Numbered from the stretch's first letter, positions 41,087-50,829 are shown. The stretch: DNA of 64,000 bases from Yponomeuta sedellus (GCA_934045075.1 OW203722.1:23406879-23470878); one strand, 5' to 3'. The notes: generated by a model not told the origin, from the letters alone. Numbers and translations: made by a program.

Positions 41087-44000
41087 TCAAAAAAACTGTT
41101 TGTAATCAACGGGCTTGTGAACGCGATGAGAACGACGCGGGCCTTCAGAATCTTGAGGTCGCGGCTGCGGTGGCGGTGGCGGCGGCGGTAGCGGCGACGA
41201 CGACGGCGGCGACAGCGGCGGTGGCAGTGCCGGCGTCCGCGCTGGCGCTGGCGGCGGCGCACTCTCCGCGTCATGGCAATCAAGCCATTCATCGGACTCT
41301 GGCACTTCTGTAGGAGCAGTTACTGGCTGAACTGGACTCGGTGGTGACTTCCAAGAGTGTGTTACCGCTAACTCTAGCTGAACGTCGGACGCGACTGGCG
41401 CGCTTAATAATGCTGAAGGTTTTATTACAACTGGTGGCCTTGATTCCTCCACCGTGTCCTGGGATGACCTTGGCTTTTGTAAAAGCTCTGAGCAGCTCGC
41501 AAACTCTCGCTCCCTCTCCTCCTTAGACTCGTAAATCTGATTGTTGTGCCTTTTCACGATGCGATCCAAATCTGGCAAATAAACTAAGTAGGCAGACCTA
41601 CCGAGTTTCTTCTTAATTACACCTTTTGTCCACTCGCTTTTATTATGATGGTAAATTTTTACTATTACGGCATCGCCGACTTTAAAGTCTATACTTCTTT
41701 TTCCTCCATAATATTTACCCTGTAAGGACTGGCATATTCTTACGTTTTCTGACAGTGCTGCATCGGATGCTGGGAGAGGATTTATATTCAACAAATCTAA
41801 ACGACATCTCAGTTTTCTACCGAAAAGAACCTCAGCAGGAGACTTATTTGTTGACGAATGTATTGAATTACGATAATTAAAAAGAAATTCATTCAACTTG
41901 CTATTTAAATCCGCATTATTCTCTAAATCGCCAATAATTATTGATTTAATAGCTTTTTTAATTATTTTAACGTAGCTTTCGGCCTGGCCATTACTGGCCG
42001 GATGGTAAGCTGGTGATGTCAGGTGATTGATACCGTTCTGTAAGCAAAAGCTTTCGAACTCCGATGAAATAAACGAAGTTCCATTATCCGTGCATAGGGT
42101 ATGAATTAACCCGAATCTCGCCATTAATTCAATCAATTTTTGTATCACTACTTTTGACCCGTACCCCTTGCTGACGTCGTAAACTTCGACCCACTTAGAG
42201 TAGGCATCTACCACGACTAAGTACATTTTATTATTCATCGGACCTAGAAAATCTAAATGCACACGATGCCATGGCTCTGGAGGGAAAGGCCAGGGGGTAA
42301 GCGGCGCGCGAGGCGGGCTAGGCCGCAGCTGAGTGCAAATCTCGCAATTACTGATCGTAGCTTCGACATCCGCCGCCATACCGGGCCACCAGAACCGTGC
42401 GCGGGCATCGGCTTTCATTTTATTCACTCCCATATGACCATTATGCAATTCTTTCAGAACCGCCCGTCTGCAGCCTTCCGGGATAACAAGTTTTGTGCCT
42501 CTCATTAAACAATCTTTCTCAACTGACAGTTCAAGCCTACAACCGAAGTAAGGTCGTAAGTTTTTATCTACGACTTTATTTGGCCAACCTAATTTTGTGT
42601 ACTCTATTACTTGTGCAATAATAGCATCTAATTTTGATGCAAGTATTACGTCGCACAATGTAATAAACTCAAGGTTTGGCCCTAAAACGAAGTTTACATA
42701 ACAAGTCTCGTCTAAAAAGTCCTCTGATAAGGGAACCGGTTTTGAGCTGGATTGAGGGGCAAGCATGTATTGTTTACGTGAATCTGCGCACAGTGGAACA
42801 ATGGAGCGGCTTAAATAATCTGCACAATTGGATGCGCTATTGACGTATTCAATAACGTAGTTGTACGAGGTTAAAAACAAGGCGTATCTCTGAAGCCTAT
42901 TGGCTGAAACTTCGGGGATACCCTTTTCAGGGTGGAAAATTGATATTAGTGGTTTATGGTCCGTTCTGAGTGTAAAAGGTACAGCCCGGCCATACAAATA
43001 TTGGTGATATTTACGTATTCCAAATATAATGGCGGTTGCCTCCTTCTGAATTTGGCTGTATTGTCTTTCTGCAGAGTTTAGTGATCTTGACGCATAAGAC
43101 ACGGGTTTCTCTGTACCATCTGGCCCAATTTGTGACAGCACTGCTCCTAAACCCCACGGTGACGCATCTACCGTCAAAATTATTCGCGCATCCGGGTTAA
43201 AATGAGCGAGAGCGGTATCAGACGCCAAGATATTTTTTGCGGAGGTGAATGCTTGTTCGTGAATATCCCTCCAATCCCATTTTACATTTTTTTGCAAAAG
43301 TTCATGCAAAGGAGACAAAATACTCGACGCGTCTTTAAAAAAAATCCTATAATAATTCACTAGACCTAGAAAGGATTTTAATTCTGTCACATTGCTAGGC
43401 CGTTTTGCATTTAAAATGCTAGCGACTTTATCGGGTGATTTATGAATACCGTATCTGTCGATAATAAAACCTAAGTATGACACGGAATCTTGGAAAAAGT
43501 GACATTTAGATTGTTTTAAAACCAAACCGGCTTTTTCCAGTCTTCTAAAAACCTCGTTTAGTCTGGCTAAGTGTTCTTCTCTAGTTTTTCCTGTTATCAA
43601 AATGTCATCGAGAAATTGCAAAACTCCCTCATCCAAAATTGATTGATTTCCGTGTTCATCCGGACCCGTTAAAATGTTTTCTAGTGTACGCTGGAATATT
43701 GCCGGTGCACTAGAAAGACCAAACACTAACCTCGTAAATTTATATAGCCCCCTGTGTGTATTGATGCATGTCAGGAGCTGTGAGTCACTATGTAAAAGCA
43801 GCTGATTATATGCGCCCGATAAATCTAGCTTAGTAAAATGAATTCCGCCGTGCAGTTTTGAGAATAGTTCCTCAATTCGAGGAAGGGGGTATTTTTCTAC
43901 TATAACTTGCTTGTTTAAAGTGGCAGAATAATCTGCACAGAGGCGGATCTTCCCATCTTTTCGCAAAACAGGAACAATTGGGCTGGCATAGTCAGAAAAA

Positions 44001-45421
44001 GTGACAGGCTCAATGATTCCTAGGCTAACTAACCTATCTATTTCTTCCTCTAGCTTAGCCCTCAGAGCGAATGGCACTGGCCGTGGATTATTATAAAAAC
44101 CCGTGGAGTTAGGTTTTAGGTTTAATTTAACTTCCAACCCTTTGCAACGGCCCAAGGCGTCTGAAAATAGATGCGGGTATTGTTTTTTTATGTTTTCCAT
44201 ATTCACAACTTCACAACTGTTTACTTGACAGATTTGCAGATTGAACTTTACTATAAAATCACGTCCCAATAACGGGGGCCCCCCATTTTTCACTATAAAC
44301 ACTTCCAGGGTTTCTGTTTGGTTACGAAAACTAACAGGCAAGGTAATGCTGCCTAAGGTTTGTATGGCAGTGCCGTTATAGCTCTGTAAAACCTTGTTTG
44401 TTTTGCGTAACTGGTAGCCTGGAAAATGTTTGAAATAAATGTCATCTGATATCACGGTCACTGCCGAACCCGTGTCGACTTCAAAACTTAAAGGAATTTT
44501 ATTTATTGTAACCGATTCCTGCATGGGTTCTCCTCGGTAGCAGCGAATATTAAAAAGCAACTGCTTACCATCATCGTCACCATCATCCGAGCAGCACTGC
44601 AAGAAATGTTGATTAACATTTATTGCTTTGTTCCTCGTAATACGAGTACACACACGGTTTAAATGCCCTTTTTGGCCACACTTGGAACAAAATGCATTTT
44701 TGAATCGACACTTTTTATTATCATGCCCGAAATAACCGCACACTGAACACCGCTCTGAAGTACGTGACGCCTCTCGTGGTGGCAGCGACGGCGGCGCGCG
44801 AGACGATGACGCAACGCAATTAGCAGAAGACATCTTGTGAACTTCGAGCGCTGGGATCTTAGATGAATCAGCTCCCTGCCGGGCTCCTTGCCTAGCGCAG
44901 CGTACGCTCTCAGATAACTGCAGCGCTTTTTGCAATGTCAAACCCTCCATAGGCTCTGTGAACAGGCGATCTCTTTCTGGACCCACACTCAAACCTATCA
45001 CGAACCGGTCGCGTAGCGTTTCCTCCAATGAGCTCAACGGGAAATCACAATCCTTGGCTAGACTGCGTATACGTGCTGACCACTCCGCCAAGCTTTCCGA
45101 CGGTGACTGAACAGCACTGTGGAACTTGAACCGTTCCGCAAAACTACACTTTTTAATTTTGAAGTGTCTGTCCAATATTTCCGTAACTTCTTCATAAGAT
45201 AGGGTTCCGACGTCTTTGGGCGATGATAAATCTCTGACGAGTCTGAAGGTAGTTTCTGCTAAACTACTGAGCAATATGGCTCGGCGCTTTGAACCCAACT
45301 TGTCCACGTTGTTGTCGATGTCGTTAGCTTGAAACCATTGTTCTAAACGACCTTTGTACGAACCCCAGTCGTTAATTTCGTGATTAAACACTGCTAACAC
45401 TCCAATCGATATGTTAGCCAT
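41087..45421 (-). CDS. gag-pol: gypsy Gag-Pol polyprotein
   Basis: One frame of 1444 codons encodes all retrotransposon functions. Gag occupies residues 1 to about 260 and ends in two CX2CX4HX4C zinc knuckles ('CSVCGYFGHDNKKC' near 223, 'CSKCGQKGHLNRVC' near 245). The aspartic protease motif 'VDTGSAVTV' is near 315. Reverse transcriptase has 'FLDDILITG' near 604, and RNase H has 'LTVDASPWGLGAVLS' near 745. Integrase has an H-H-C-C zinc region ('LHNGHMG', 'CEIC'), then D in 'HLDFLGPM' (near 1055), D in 'CTDNGTSFISS' (near 1110) and E in 'NGQAESYVK' (near 1146), the DDE set. The last about 100 residues are Pro/Ala-rich and end 'RRSHRVHKPVDYKQFF'. No chromodomain or frameshift site was seen. All key residues are present. 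Confidence 0.95.
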   Translation of the reverse strand: MANISIGVLAVFNHEINDWGSYKGRLEQWFQANDIDNNVDKLGSKRRAILLSSLAETTFRLVRDLSSPKDVGTLSYEEVTEILDRHFKIKKCSFAERFKFHSAVQSPSESLAEWSARIRSLAKDCDFPLSSLEETLRDRFVIGLSVGPERDRLFTEPMEGLTLQKALQLSESVRCARQGARQGADSSKIPALEVHKMSSANCVASSSRAPPSLPPREASRTSERCSVCGYFGHDNKKCRFKNAFCSKCGQKGHLNRVCTRITRNKAINVNQHFLQCCSDDGDDDGKQLLFNIRCYRGEPMQESVTINKIPLSFEVDTGSAVTVISDDIYFKHFPGYQLRKTNKVLQSYNGTAIQTLGSITLPVSFRNQTETLEVFIVKNGGPPLLGRDFIVKFNLQICQVNSCEVVNMENIKKQYPHLFSDALGRCKGLEVKLNLKPNSTGFYNNPRPVPFALRAKLEEEIDRLVSLGIIEPVTFSDYASPIVPVLRKDGKIRLCADYSATLNKQVIVEKYPLPRIEELFSKLHGGIHFTKLDLSGAYNQLLLHSDSQLLTCINTHRGLYKFTRLVFGLSSAPAIFQRTLENILTGPDEHGNQSILDEGVLQFLDDILITGKTREEHLARLNEVFRRLEKAGLVLKQSKCHFFQDSVSYLGFIIDRYGIHKSPDKVASILNAKRPSNVTELKSFLGLVNYYRIFFKDASSILSPLHELLQKNVKWDWRDIHEQAFTSAKNILASDTALAHFNPDARIILTVDASPWGLGAVLSQIGPDGTEKPVSYASRSLNSAERQYSQIQKEATAIIFGIRKYHQYLYGRAVPFTLRTDHKPLISIFHPEKGIPEVSANRLQRYALFLTSYNYVIEYVNSASNCADYLSRSIVPLCADSRKQYMLAPQSSSKPVPLSEDFLDETCYVNFVLGPNLEFITLCDVILASKLDAIIAQVIEYTKLGWPNKVVDKNLRPYFGCRLELSVEKDCLMRGTKLVIPEGCRRAVLKELHNGHMGVNKMKADARARFWWPGMAADVEATISNCEICTQLRPSPPRAPLTPWPFPPEPWHRVHLDFLGPMNNKMYLVVVDAYSKWVEVYDVSKGYGSKVVIQKLIELMARFGLIHTLCTDNGTSFISSEFESFCLQNGINHLTSPAYHPASNGQAESYVKIIKKAIKSIIIGDLENNADLNSKLNEFLFNYRNSIHSSTNKSPAEVLFGRKLRCRLDLLNINPLPASDAALSENVRICQSLQGKYYGGKRSIDFKVGDAVIVKIYHHNKSEWTKGVIKKKLGRSAYLVYLPDLDRIVKRHNNQIYESKEEREREFASCSELLQKPRSSQDTVEESRPPVVIKPSALLSAPVASDVQLELAVTHSWKSPPSPVQPVTAPTEVPESDEWLDCHDAESAPPPAPARTPALPPPLSPPSSSPLPPPPPPPQPRPQDSEGPRRSHRVHKPVDYKQFF

Positions 45422-45431
45422 TATATAGCGT

Positions 45432-45449
45432 AAGATTCAGGCTGCGCCA
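45432..45449 (-). other. primer-binding site (tRNA-Ser-like)
   Basis: One base inside the 5' LTR, the minus strand reads TGGCGCAGCC followed by a diverging stretch. The first ten bases are complementary to a tRNA 3' end GGCTGCG-CCA, as in tRNA-Ser. The tRNA identity is from memory and should be checked. Confidence 0.7.
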
Positions 45450-45450
45450 C

Positions 45451-45561
45451 TGTTAGTTTCGCGAAAGGGGAGGTTAAAATAATAGCAACGTGCGTCGGGT
45501 GACAGCGATCTAATTCGACTGGCTCAAACAAAAGAATCTTAACCTACCTTACATACTAACA
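45451..45561 (-). repeat. gypsy 5' LTR (111 bp)
   Basis: Identical to 40941-41051 over all 111 bases. It would carry the promoter and start of the genomic RNA. Confidence 0.95.
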
Positions 45562-45566
45562 ATTTT
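45562..45566 (+). other. target-site duplication, right (ATTTT)
   Basis: Matches 40936-40940. Confidence 0.9.
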
Positions 45567-45614
45567 CTACAAAGCGATAGACCAAAACTAATGCAAGGAT
45601 TTGTATGCAGTAAC

Positions 45615-46565
45615 TTAAGCCATTTTGTTTAAATCACTGACCACAGATATCACTTTAGCAGGAGACGTGTCATTTTTCCTAACATGTATCTTGGCATATT
45701 TTACCCATACATAGAGATATCCCTTCTCCTTGGCCATGGCTTTCGTCGCCGTCAGTAGCTTTTTGGACGCTGGAGTCAGGTGATCGTTAACGTAAATACG
45801 TTTACTGTCGTCCTGAAAGCCAATGTCACATGCCGTAATAATTTTTTTAGCGCGTGCGGCGGCGACGAACTCCTCTTTGATGTATCGGTTTACAAACGTT
45901 ATAATGATATTTTTCTCCTTGGAATCGTAGGTGGGCACTCTTGAAATGTAGTTAATTTGAGACTTCGGGAAATTATAGCCGACTGCTTCTCCCAGTGCAT
46001 TAGCGATGGAAAATAGGTTTTCAGATGTCTTGATAGGGACGCCTTTAATCTCCACGTTATTCAGGCGGATCCATTGCTCTTTATTATCGAGAACTTTTTT
46101 GAGGTCTTCGATCTCCTTCGACGTGTCCATCAGTGTTTCCTTCACTAGCCGAATGTCAGATATAGAATTCTCGACCTTGATTAGTCTCGATCCAAATTCC
46201 TCAAGTTTAGCACTGTTGAATTCACTCGAAGTTTTAAGCTCATTTAGTTCAGCTTTGATGACTTTTACATCAGCGACAAGTCCTGGCAAGCTAGCCAGTT
46301 GAATTTTCATAGCTTGTAGTTCGCTTAGAATTGAGTCTAGTGATGTAGGACCCGAGGGTGGAGATACCTGACGATGAGACTGCAACGGAGCAACAGGCTT
46401 AAGAGCCACTTTACAGCTTGAACATCTCCAGGCCGCTTTTTTGTCAGGGGCATACTTCCGGTATGTAATTTCCTTTACATTAGCACAGGCATAGTCGAAG
46501 TAGTTATCACAGCCCTCACAATGCACCCCCTCATGAACGTCACAACCACATTTCGCACAATTCAT
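45615..46565 (-). CDS. LINE ORF1: zinc finger and FP/L1-like RNA-binding protein
   Basis: This 316-residue protein probably coats the LINE RNA. Residues 3-51 form a PHD-like finger with C3, C6, C16, C19, C27, W46, C48 and C51. The place usually held by His, in 'FDYAC', is Asp24. Residues about 78-165 are rich in heptads ('LKTSSEFNSAKLEEFGSRL', 'TSKEIEDLKKVLDNKEQW'), consistent with a coiled coil. Residues about 166-300 have 'LNNVEIKGVP', 'INYISRVP', 'RIYVNDHLTPASKKLL' and 'YVWVKYAKIHVRK', as in the FP-like C-terminal domain of many insect LINE ORF1 proteins. It is the partner of ORF2 at 37661-40558. The frame is intact. Confidence 0.88.
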   Translation of the reverse strand: MNCAKCGCDVHEGVHCEGCDNYFDYACANVKEITYRKYAPDKKAAWRCSSCKVALKPVAPLQSHRQVSPPSGPTSLDSILSELQAMKIQLASLPGLVADVKVIKAELNELKTSSEFNSAKLEEFGSRLIKVENSISDIRLVKETLMDTSKEIEDLKKVLDNKEQWIRLNNVEIKGVPIKTSENLFSIANALGEAVGYNFPKSQINYISRVPTYDSKEKNIIITFVNRYIKEEFVAAARAKKIITACDIGFQDDSKRIYVNDHLTPASKKLLTATKAMAKEKGYLYVWVKYAKIHVRKNDTSPAKVISVVSDLNKMA

Positions 46566-46665
46566 AATGAGATGGAGAAGAAGGTTGGTGATCTATGAAC
46601 TGATTGCAAGACACGGAATGTAAGGTAGATGCGTGCTGGCGACTCAGGCGCTCGCTGGTAACTGC

Positions 46666-46699
46666 GACATGTAATTATTTATACAAATAATTACATGTC
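46666..46699. repeat. perfect 15-bp inverted repeat near LINE 5' end
   Basis: GACATGTAATTATTT (46666-46680), a 4-nt spacer ATAC, and the exact complement at 46685-46699. It lies about 100 bp upstream of ORF1 and may mark the LINE/host junction. Confidence 0.8.
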
Positions 46700-47382
46700 C
46701 AAATTCTTCCTTTTCAGGAGTAAACATATTTTCTTACAAATAGTGCTAGGATAATTTTTAATATTTACATTTGAAATCTAATCATAGAAGATTGTAAATA
46801 TTTCGAAGACAATTTAAGGTTACATGAGTTATGTATAGGGGCCCAAATTGCTTGTACCCAATCAGGATTATTTTCCAATCCATTGTACTTCAATGTGCAT
46901 GCCAATTTGTGTAGCCTGAGGGGGCGCTAGAGAAAAAATTAAATGGGGGAGATCAAACGAAAAATAAAGTAAATTCATGCCTTGAAGGCTTGAGGGGCAA
47001 GCAGACAGGGGCATAATGTGGCCACGAATTAAGATTTAATTAACCTTCCGTCTTGAGATACAATAACAATAAACCGAAGAGATAGGTAGGCAAATTTGAG
47101 AACTCCATTAATTTCAAGGCCTAAAAAGTCAAGGCTGAACTTTGGCCACCGAAATTAATTAAAATCGGAAACGTTACACGAAATGTCCATTATCCACGGG
47201 CCTCTTTTTTCCCTCAGTAGGTATCTAATAATAAATCTTTTGTCTGAAAGTGGTCTTTAAATCCGCAAAGGCAAAGAAAAGAAGGCGAGATAAAGCCGCG
47301 TTTTCGCGATCTTAGTCGACTTGGACTAAATGCTACTATATTTTTAAAATATAGTTGTAGAAAATAAGTGATCTTTATTTGC
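46700..47382. other. unassigned DNA
   Basis: No gene or repeat was recognised between the LINE and the mariner. Confidence 0.4.
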
Positions 47383-47439
47383 TACGAGGGCTGCTACTTA
47401 TGTATGCGGTATAGAAAAAATAAACAAATGTATATGGCT

Positions 47440-48819
47440 AAATATGCTTTTATTGTTTTTCAAAGTATTCTCCACTATGATCGATGCACTTTTGCATTCG
47501 ATGAAACCAATTTGTAAAACACTATTTCCACTCTGATTGAGTTATCTCTACAACGTGCTGCTTGAACCCATCTACGGCATCTTCACGGGTCGAAAATCGT
47601 TGACCACGTAATTTATTCTTTACATTTGGGAATAAATAGCAATCATAAACTAATCATTCCATTCATCTTTAATCACTAGGTCTTTTTGAAATGTCCTAGC
47701 TCTAGCAAGTTTCTCTGTTTTTGCTTTGTATAAAATTTATAACTCTTTGTTTTACTTTTTTGTATGGTACATTGTTTAGCACTAATTTGCACCTGATTGT
47801 TACACTTAGTTAAGGGAAGACACTTGCTCTTAACGCACAGGTTATCCTAGTTCGAGAGCAAGGGCTTAATAAATAACTGTGGCAAATTGAATTTCTCAAT
47901 AAAGATATTTCTATTTCTATTTCTATTGGGAGCCAAATCAGGGCTGTACGGTGGATGACCCATCAATTCTATTTTTTGACCATCCAAAAATGTAGTTGTT
48001 TCCTGAGATGTATGACAGCTGGCATTGTCATGGTGAAGTATGATTCTGCGTCGCTGGTTTTTTTGGCGTATTTCCTCAAATACTTTCGGCAAACAAATGG
48101 TCGTGTACCACTCCGAATTAACCGTTCTGCGATTTTCCAGTGGTATTGTAGCCACATGGCTATTAATACCAAAAAATCAGGCCACCATTTGCTTTACAGT
48201 GCTTTTTGCACGAGCCACTTTCGTAGGGTTCGGCTCATTTTGAAACACCCAAACTGTTGATTGTTGTTTAGTTTCGGGATCGTACGCGTAGATCCAGGAT
48301 TCGTCACCTGTGTAGATATTATAAACAGATTTTGAGTCGCCTCCGTTGAATTTTTTTAAGGTTTTCTTGCACCATTCGACGCGAGCCTCTTTTTGATCCT
48401 GAGTTAAGTTGTGCGGGATCCAACGCGAACAAATTTTTTTTACAGACAAATGTTTATGTAATATCCTATGAATGCTCGTCATACATATGCCCAGAATAGT
48501 CTCTATCTCGCGATACGTAACATCTTGCATTATTTATTAGTTTTCGCACAGCTTCAATATTTTGTGGCACAACCACCGATTTCGGGCGACCTTCTTTAAC
48601 TTCGTCCGTGAGCTTACTGCGCCCGCGATTAAACTCACTAAACCAGTGATAGACACTTGTTTTTGATGGAGCTTCACCACCAAAAGTCGAAGTTAGTTGA
48701 TCAACGCACTGTTGTTGCGTTAAATCACGTCGAAAATCGTGATAAATCATAGCACGAATATTTTCACGAGTGAGTTCCATTTTTTCAGCGATATGATTTT
48801 TTAAACCCAACAAAAACAA
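47440..48819 (-). pseudogene. mariner transposase (broken)
   Basis: The N-terminal part (48466-48819) has 'RAMIYHDFRRDLTQQQCVDQ' and 'KTSVYHWFSEFNRG'. After a frameshift near 48500 the next part (48177-48530) has 'VTYREIETILGI' and 'YTGDESWIYAYD' with the first catalytic Asp. A stop follows 'KQMVA'. The next part (47930-48155) has 'ILHHDNASCHTS' with the second Asp and 'HPPYSPDLAPN'. There the LINE tail at 47660-47931 interrupts the gene beside the codon for the third Asp. The C-terminus continues at 47440-47655 ('FPNVKNKLRGQRF', 'FHRMQKCIDHSGEYFEKQ') with a further stop. It cannot encode an active enzyme. Confidence 0.9.
47660..47931 (+). mobile_element. LINE 3' end inserted in mariner
   Basis: A non-coding 3' UTR ends 'ctcaataaagatatttct' followed by (ATTTCT)n at 47908-47928. 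It is 5'-truncated. It splits the mariner gene, so it is younger than the mariner. Confidence 0.75.
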
Positions 48820-48997
48820 AACACTAACGTATATTAGAGAAAAATATTAGCGGCCAGTATTGAAAAAAAGAACGAATTTAACGATGGAGGTCAGACATTG
48901 CGTTTAAAATTATTGGAATCCCAGATTCCGCATACATAAGTAGCAGCCTATGTACAACTATATTTTAAAAACTTATTTACAGGCCAATCGTTATCGT

Positions 48998-49355
48998 TAT
49001 CAAGCCTTGTATGCCCCCACTGCTGGGGCACGTCCCACGAACGGTGTATGGCCTAAGGCACGAAGGTTAGGCCATACTCCATCACGGGGGTCAAGTCCGG
49101 ATTGGTGGACTATAAGATAGTGGCGGGCCTTACTGTCAGAAGTTATCAAGCCGCCCATAAGGCCTCTGACATGGCCCAACGACAGCCAATACATGACAGC
49201 TGGCACCTACGGCTTAGCGGGCCTTGCGAAGCACGGAAGCGCTCGGGAAAATGCTAATAGCTGTAGTCACGGGACGGTCACCCATCCTGCACCTGACCGC
49301 GCCTTTTGTTGCTTAACTCGAGTGATCTATTCCAATCACTCGGTTCGACTATTTG
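48998..49355 (-). mobile_element. 5S-like SINE, copy 7
   Basis: On plus: 'ttgtatgcccccactgctgg', 'gtggcgggccttactgtcag', 'ggtcacccatcctgcacctg', 'accgcgcc' and 'gtgatctattccaatcactc'. Near full length, with the 5S-like block at about 49275-49320. It follows the mariner directly. Confidence 0.8.
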
Positions 49356-49364
49356 GCCGGTTGT

Positions 49365-49620
49365 TACTGTAAAATTCCAGTCAGGAGCAACTGAATATAT
49401 CGACTTATGCGAAAAATCTGAATTCAAATCGACGATTTTAACGAACGATCCAACGGCAACTCACCAATTCAAATTGAACGTCCTACATTTTTGTGTACAC
49501 GTGCATACCGTTCAGTACAACGAGGCCTTTAATTTGTGCAGGCTTTGATAAAGGAATAAAGTTGGAAACGATGTAGCAATAGCTTTCATTATTAGGGTAC
49601 CATACCAAAAGGGTGCTAAT
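49365..49620. other. unassigned DNA
   Basis: No gene or repeat was recognised. Confidence 0.4.
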
Positions 49621-49624
49621 GGAA

Positions 49625-49722
49625 TGTCGGCTGTCGGCTGTCAGAGGTGAATAATTCCATACTCTCTTTCCAAAAGAAGGCCTGTGCCCTATAGTGGAAC
49701 ATATATAGCCTGCATTGTAATA
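49625..49722 (+). repeat. SINE-A 3' fragment
   Basis: 'ccatactctctttcc', 'aggcctgtgccctatagtgg' and 'atatagcctgcatt' match the family end. Confidence 0.5.
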
Positions 49723-49894
49723 AGCTGACTGAAATTCTGACAGATATTTTAAAAAACAATACAAAATAAGCCAATGATTTTTTCCGCTCCATCTTAGCGT
49801 GTCGACGTCAAATCTTCGTCTATATTATACTAAAAGTCTTTACTAAACAGTTGCAGACCATAACCTTGCGATGCTGACCGCGTTTCTGAGAATC

Positions 49895-50330
49895 TCGAAC
49901 TGAATCTTCTTCTTCTACTTCAGGCTATATTATGTAGTCCACTGCTGGACATAGCCTTCCCCTAATGAGCGCCATAGCGCCCTGTATTCACCTTGCCGCA
50001 TCTAGTATCTGCCTGCAATTTTTCGCAGATCGTCATCCCACCTGGTCGAAGGGCGTCCTACACTACGTTTGCCGAGTCGCGGTCTCCACTCAAGAACACG
50101 TTTACCCCAAAGGTTATCGGTTCTTCGCGAGATATGACTAGCCCACTACCACTTCAGCTCGCTAATTCTCTGAGCTATGTCGATAACTTTGGTTCTCTGT
50201 CGGATGCATTCGTTACGAATCCTATTCTTCAGAGAAACTCCAAGCATAGCTAGAGAGCTATGCTTGGAGCTATGGAGAGCCATAGCTCGCTGAGCCATGC
50301 TATCTATGTCTCGAACTAAATGAAAAAATA
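49895..50330 (-). pseudogene. RTE-like LINE 3' coding end
   Basis: On the minus strand it carries 'TRQRTKVIDIAQRISELKW', then 'GYRDTSRRTDN..WGKRVL', 'EWRPRLGKRSVGRPST' and the tail 'ggctatgtccagcagtggac', ending in GAAG repeats at 49905-49920. An insertion at 50238-50290 forms two hairpins. The frame is broken several times. Confidence 0.7.
50238..50290. repeat. two adjoining hairpins
   Basis: CTCCAAGCATAGCT (50238-50251) pairs with 50256-50269 across AGAG. Next to it 'agctatgg' and 'ccatagct' pair across 'agag'. Both loops are the same four bases, which suggests template switching during repair. Confidence 0.65.
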
Positions 50331-50394
50331 CATATTTTTTTAAATACATTACAGAAATTGAGAAATCGTCTCACCGTCCTGCCGATATCTTAGC

Positions 50395-50545
50395 CGACCA
50401 CAGGCCTAATTATACGCGCGAAGGAATTTAGCAGATTACTGGCTGTGACTAGAACAGGAAGGCTGAGGACAGAGGGAAGTGGCGTGCCTCGGGGGAGGCT
50501 TATGTCCAGCAATGGACGAGTACAGGCTGATTGATTGATGGAACT
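50395..50545 (+). repeat. RTE-like LINE 3' end with GATT tail
   Basis: 'gactagaacaggaaggctga', 'ggaagtggcgtgcctcggg', 'ggaggcttatgtccagcaat', 'ggacgagtacaggctgattg' and 'attgatgg'. It is another subfamily of the same LINE group. Confidence 0.6.
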
Positions 50546-50829
50546 TGACAATCAGACGATTGAAATCTAGCTAGGGATACAAACCATTGAGACTAGCTTG
50601 CAGAACACCGGGAATCCTAGTGTAAAAGTTAGGGTAAGAAAATGACAAATATTCATTGAAACATTTCGTTAATTCTGTGATGAAAATGTTATTTCTCACC
50701 AATGTGCTGAGCCTAATTGATAACAATAAAACTTTTTAAACTTTTAATCCTTCAGGATTTGGTGCGTGCACATCACGACTCCTGCAATTCATTCATTGAT
50801 AATTTTCACCCGAATCCAATGGTTTTTTT

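Larger units (their letters stand above)
40941..45561 (-). mobile_element. complete Ty3/gypsy (mag-type) retrotransposon
   Basis: The 4621-bp element has 111-bp LTRs that are identical base for base, a primer site, one gag-pol frame, a polypurine tract and a 5-bp target duplication. Very short LTRs, a leader of only 29 nt, a single gag-pol frame and a tRNA-Ser-like primer site all suit the mag lineage. Identical LTRs imply a very recent insertion. No env-like frame is present. Confidence 0.93.
37376..46665 (-). mobile_element. non-LTR retrotransposon hosting a gypsy element
   Basis: ORF1 (45615-46565) and ORF2 (37661-40558) lie in the order expected for a two-ORF LINE on the minus strand. 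A Ty3/gypsy element with its target duplication (40936-45566) separates them. Without that insert about 430 nt lie between the ORFs. The 3' UTR starts with an 18-nt T run and probably ends in an A-rich AATAAAAT-type tail at about 37377-37405. The 5' end is put near the inverted repeat at 46666 by inference. LINE target duplications were not found, so both outer ends are approximate. Confidence 0.7.
47385..48952 (-). mobile_element. mariner transposon, decayed and interrupted
   Basis: Terminal inverted repeats share 21 identical bases beginning GGCTGCTACTTATG (left 47389-47409, right complement 48928-48948). TA dinucleotides flank the element at 47383-47384 and 48953-48954. About 270 bp of the 1568 bp are a later LINE-tail insertion, so the original was about 1.3 kb, a normal mariner size. 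Confidence 0.9.

Noticed and set aside
41087..41313. Plus-strand and alternative-frame ORFs rich in Ala/Arg
   Set aside because: They are opposite-strand or shifted readings of the Pro/Ala-rich C-terminus of the gypsy Gag-Pol.
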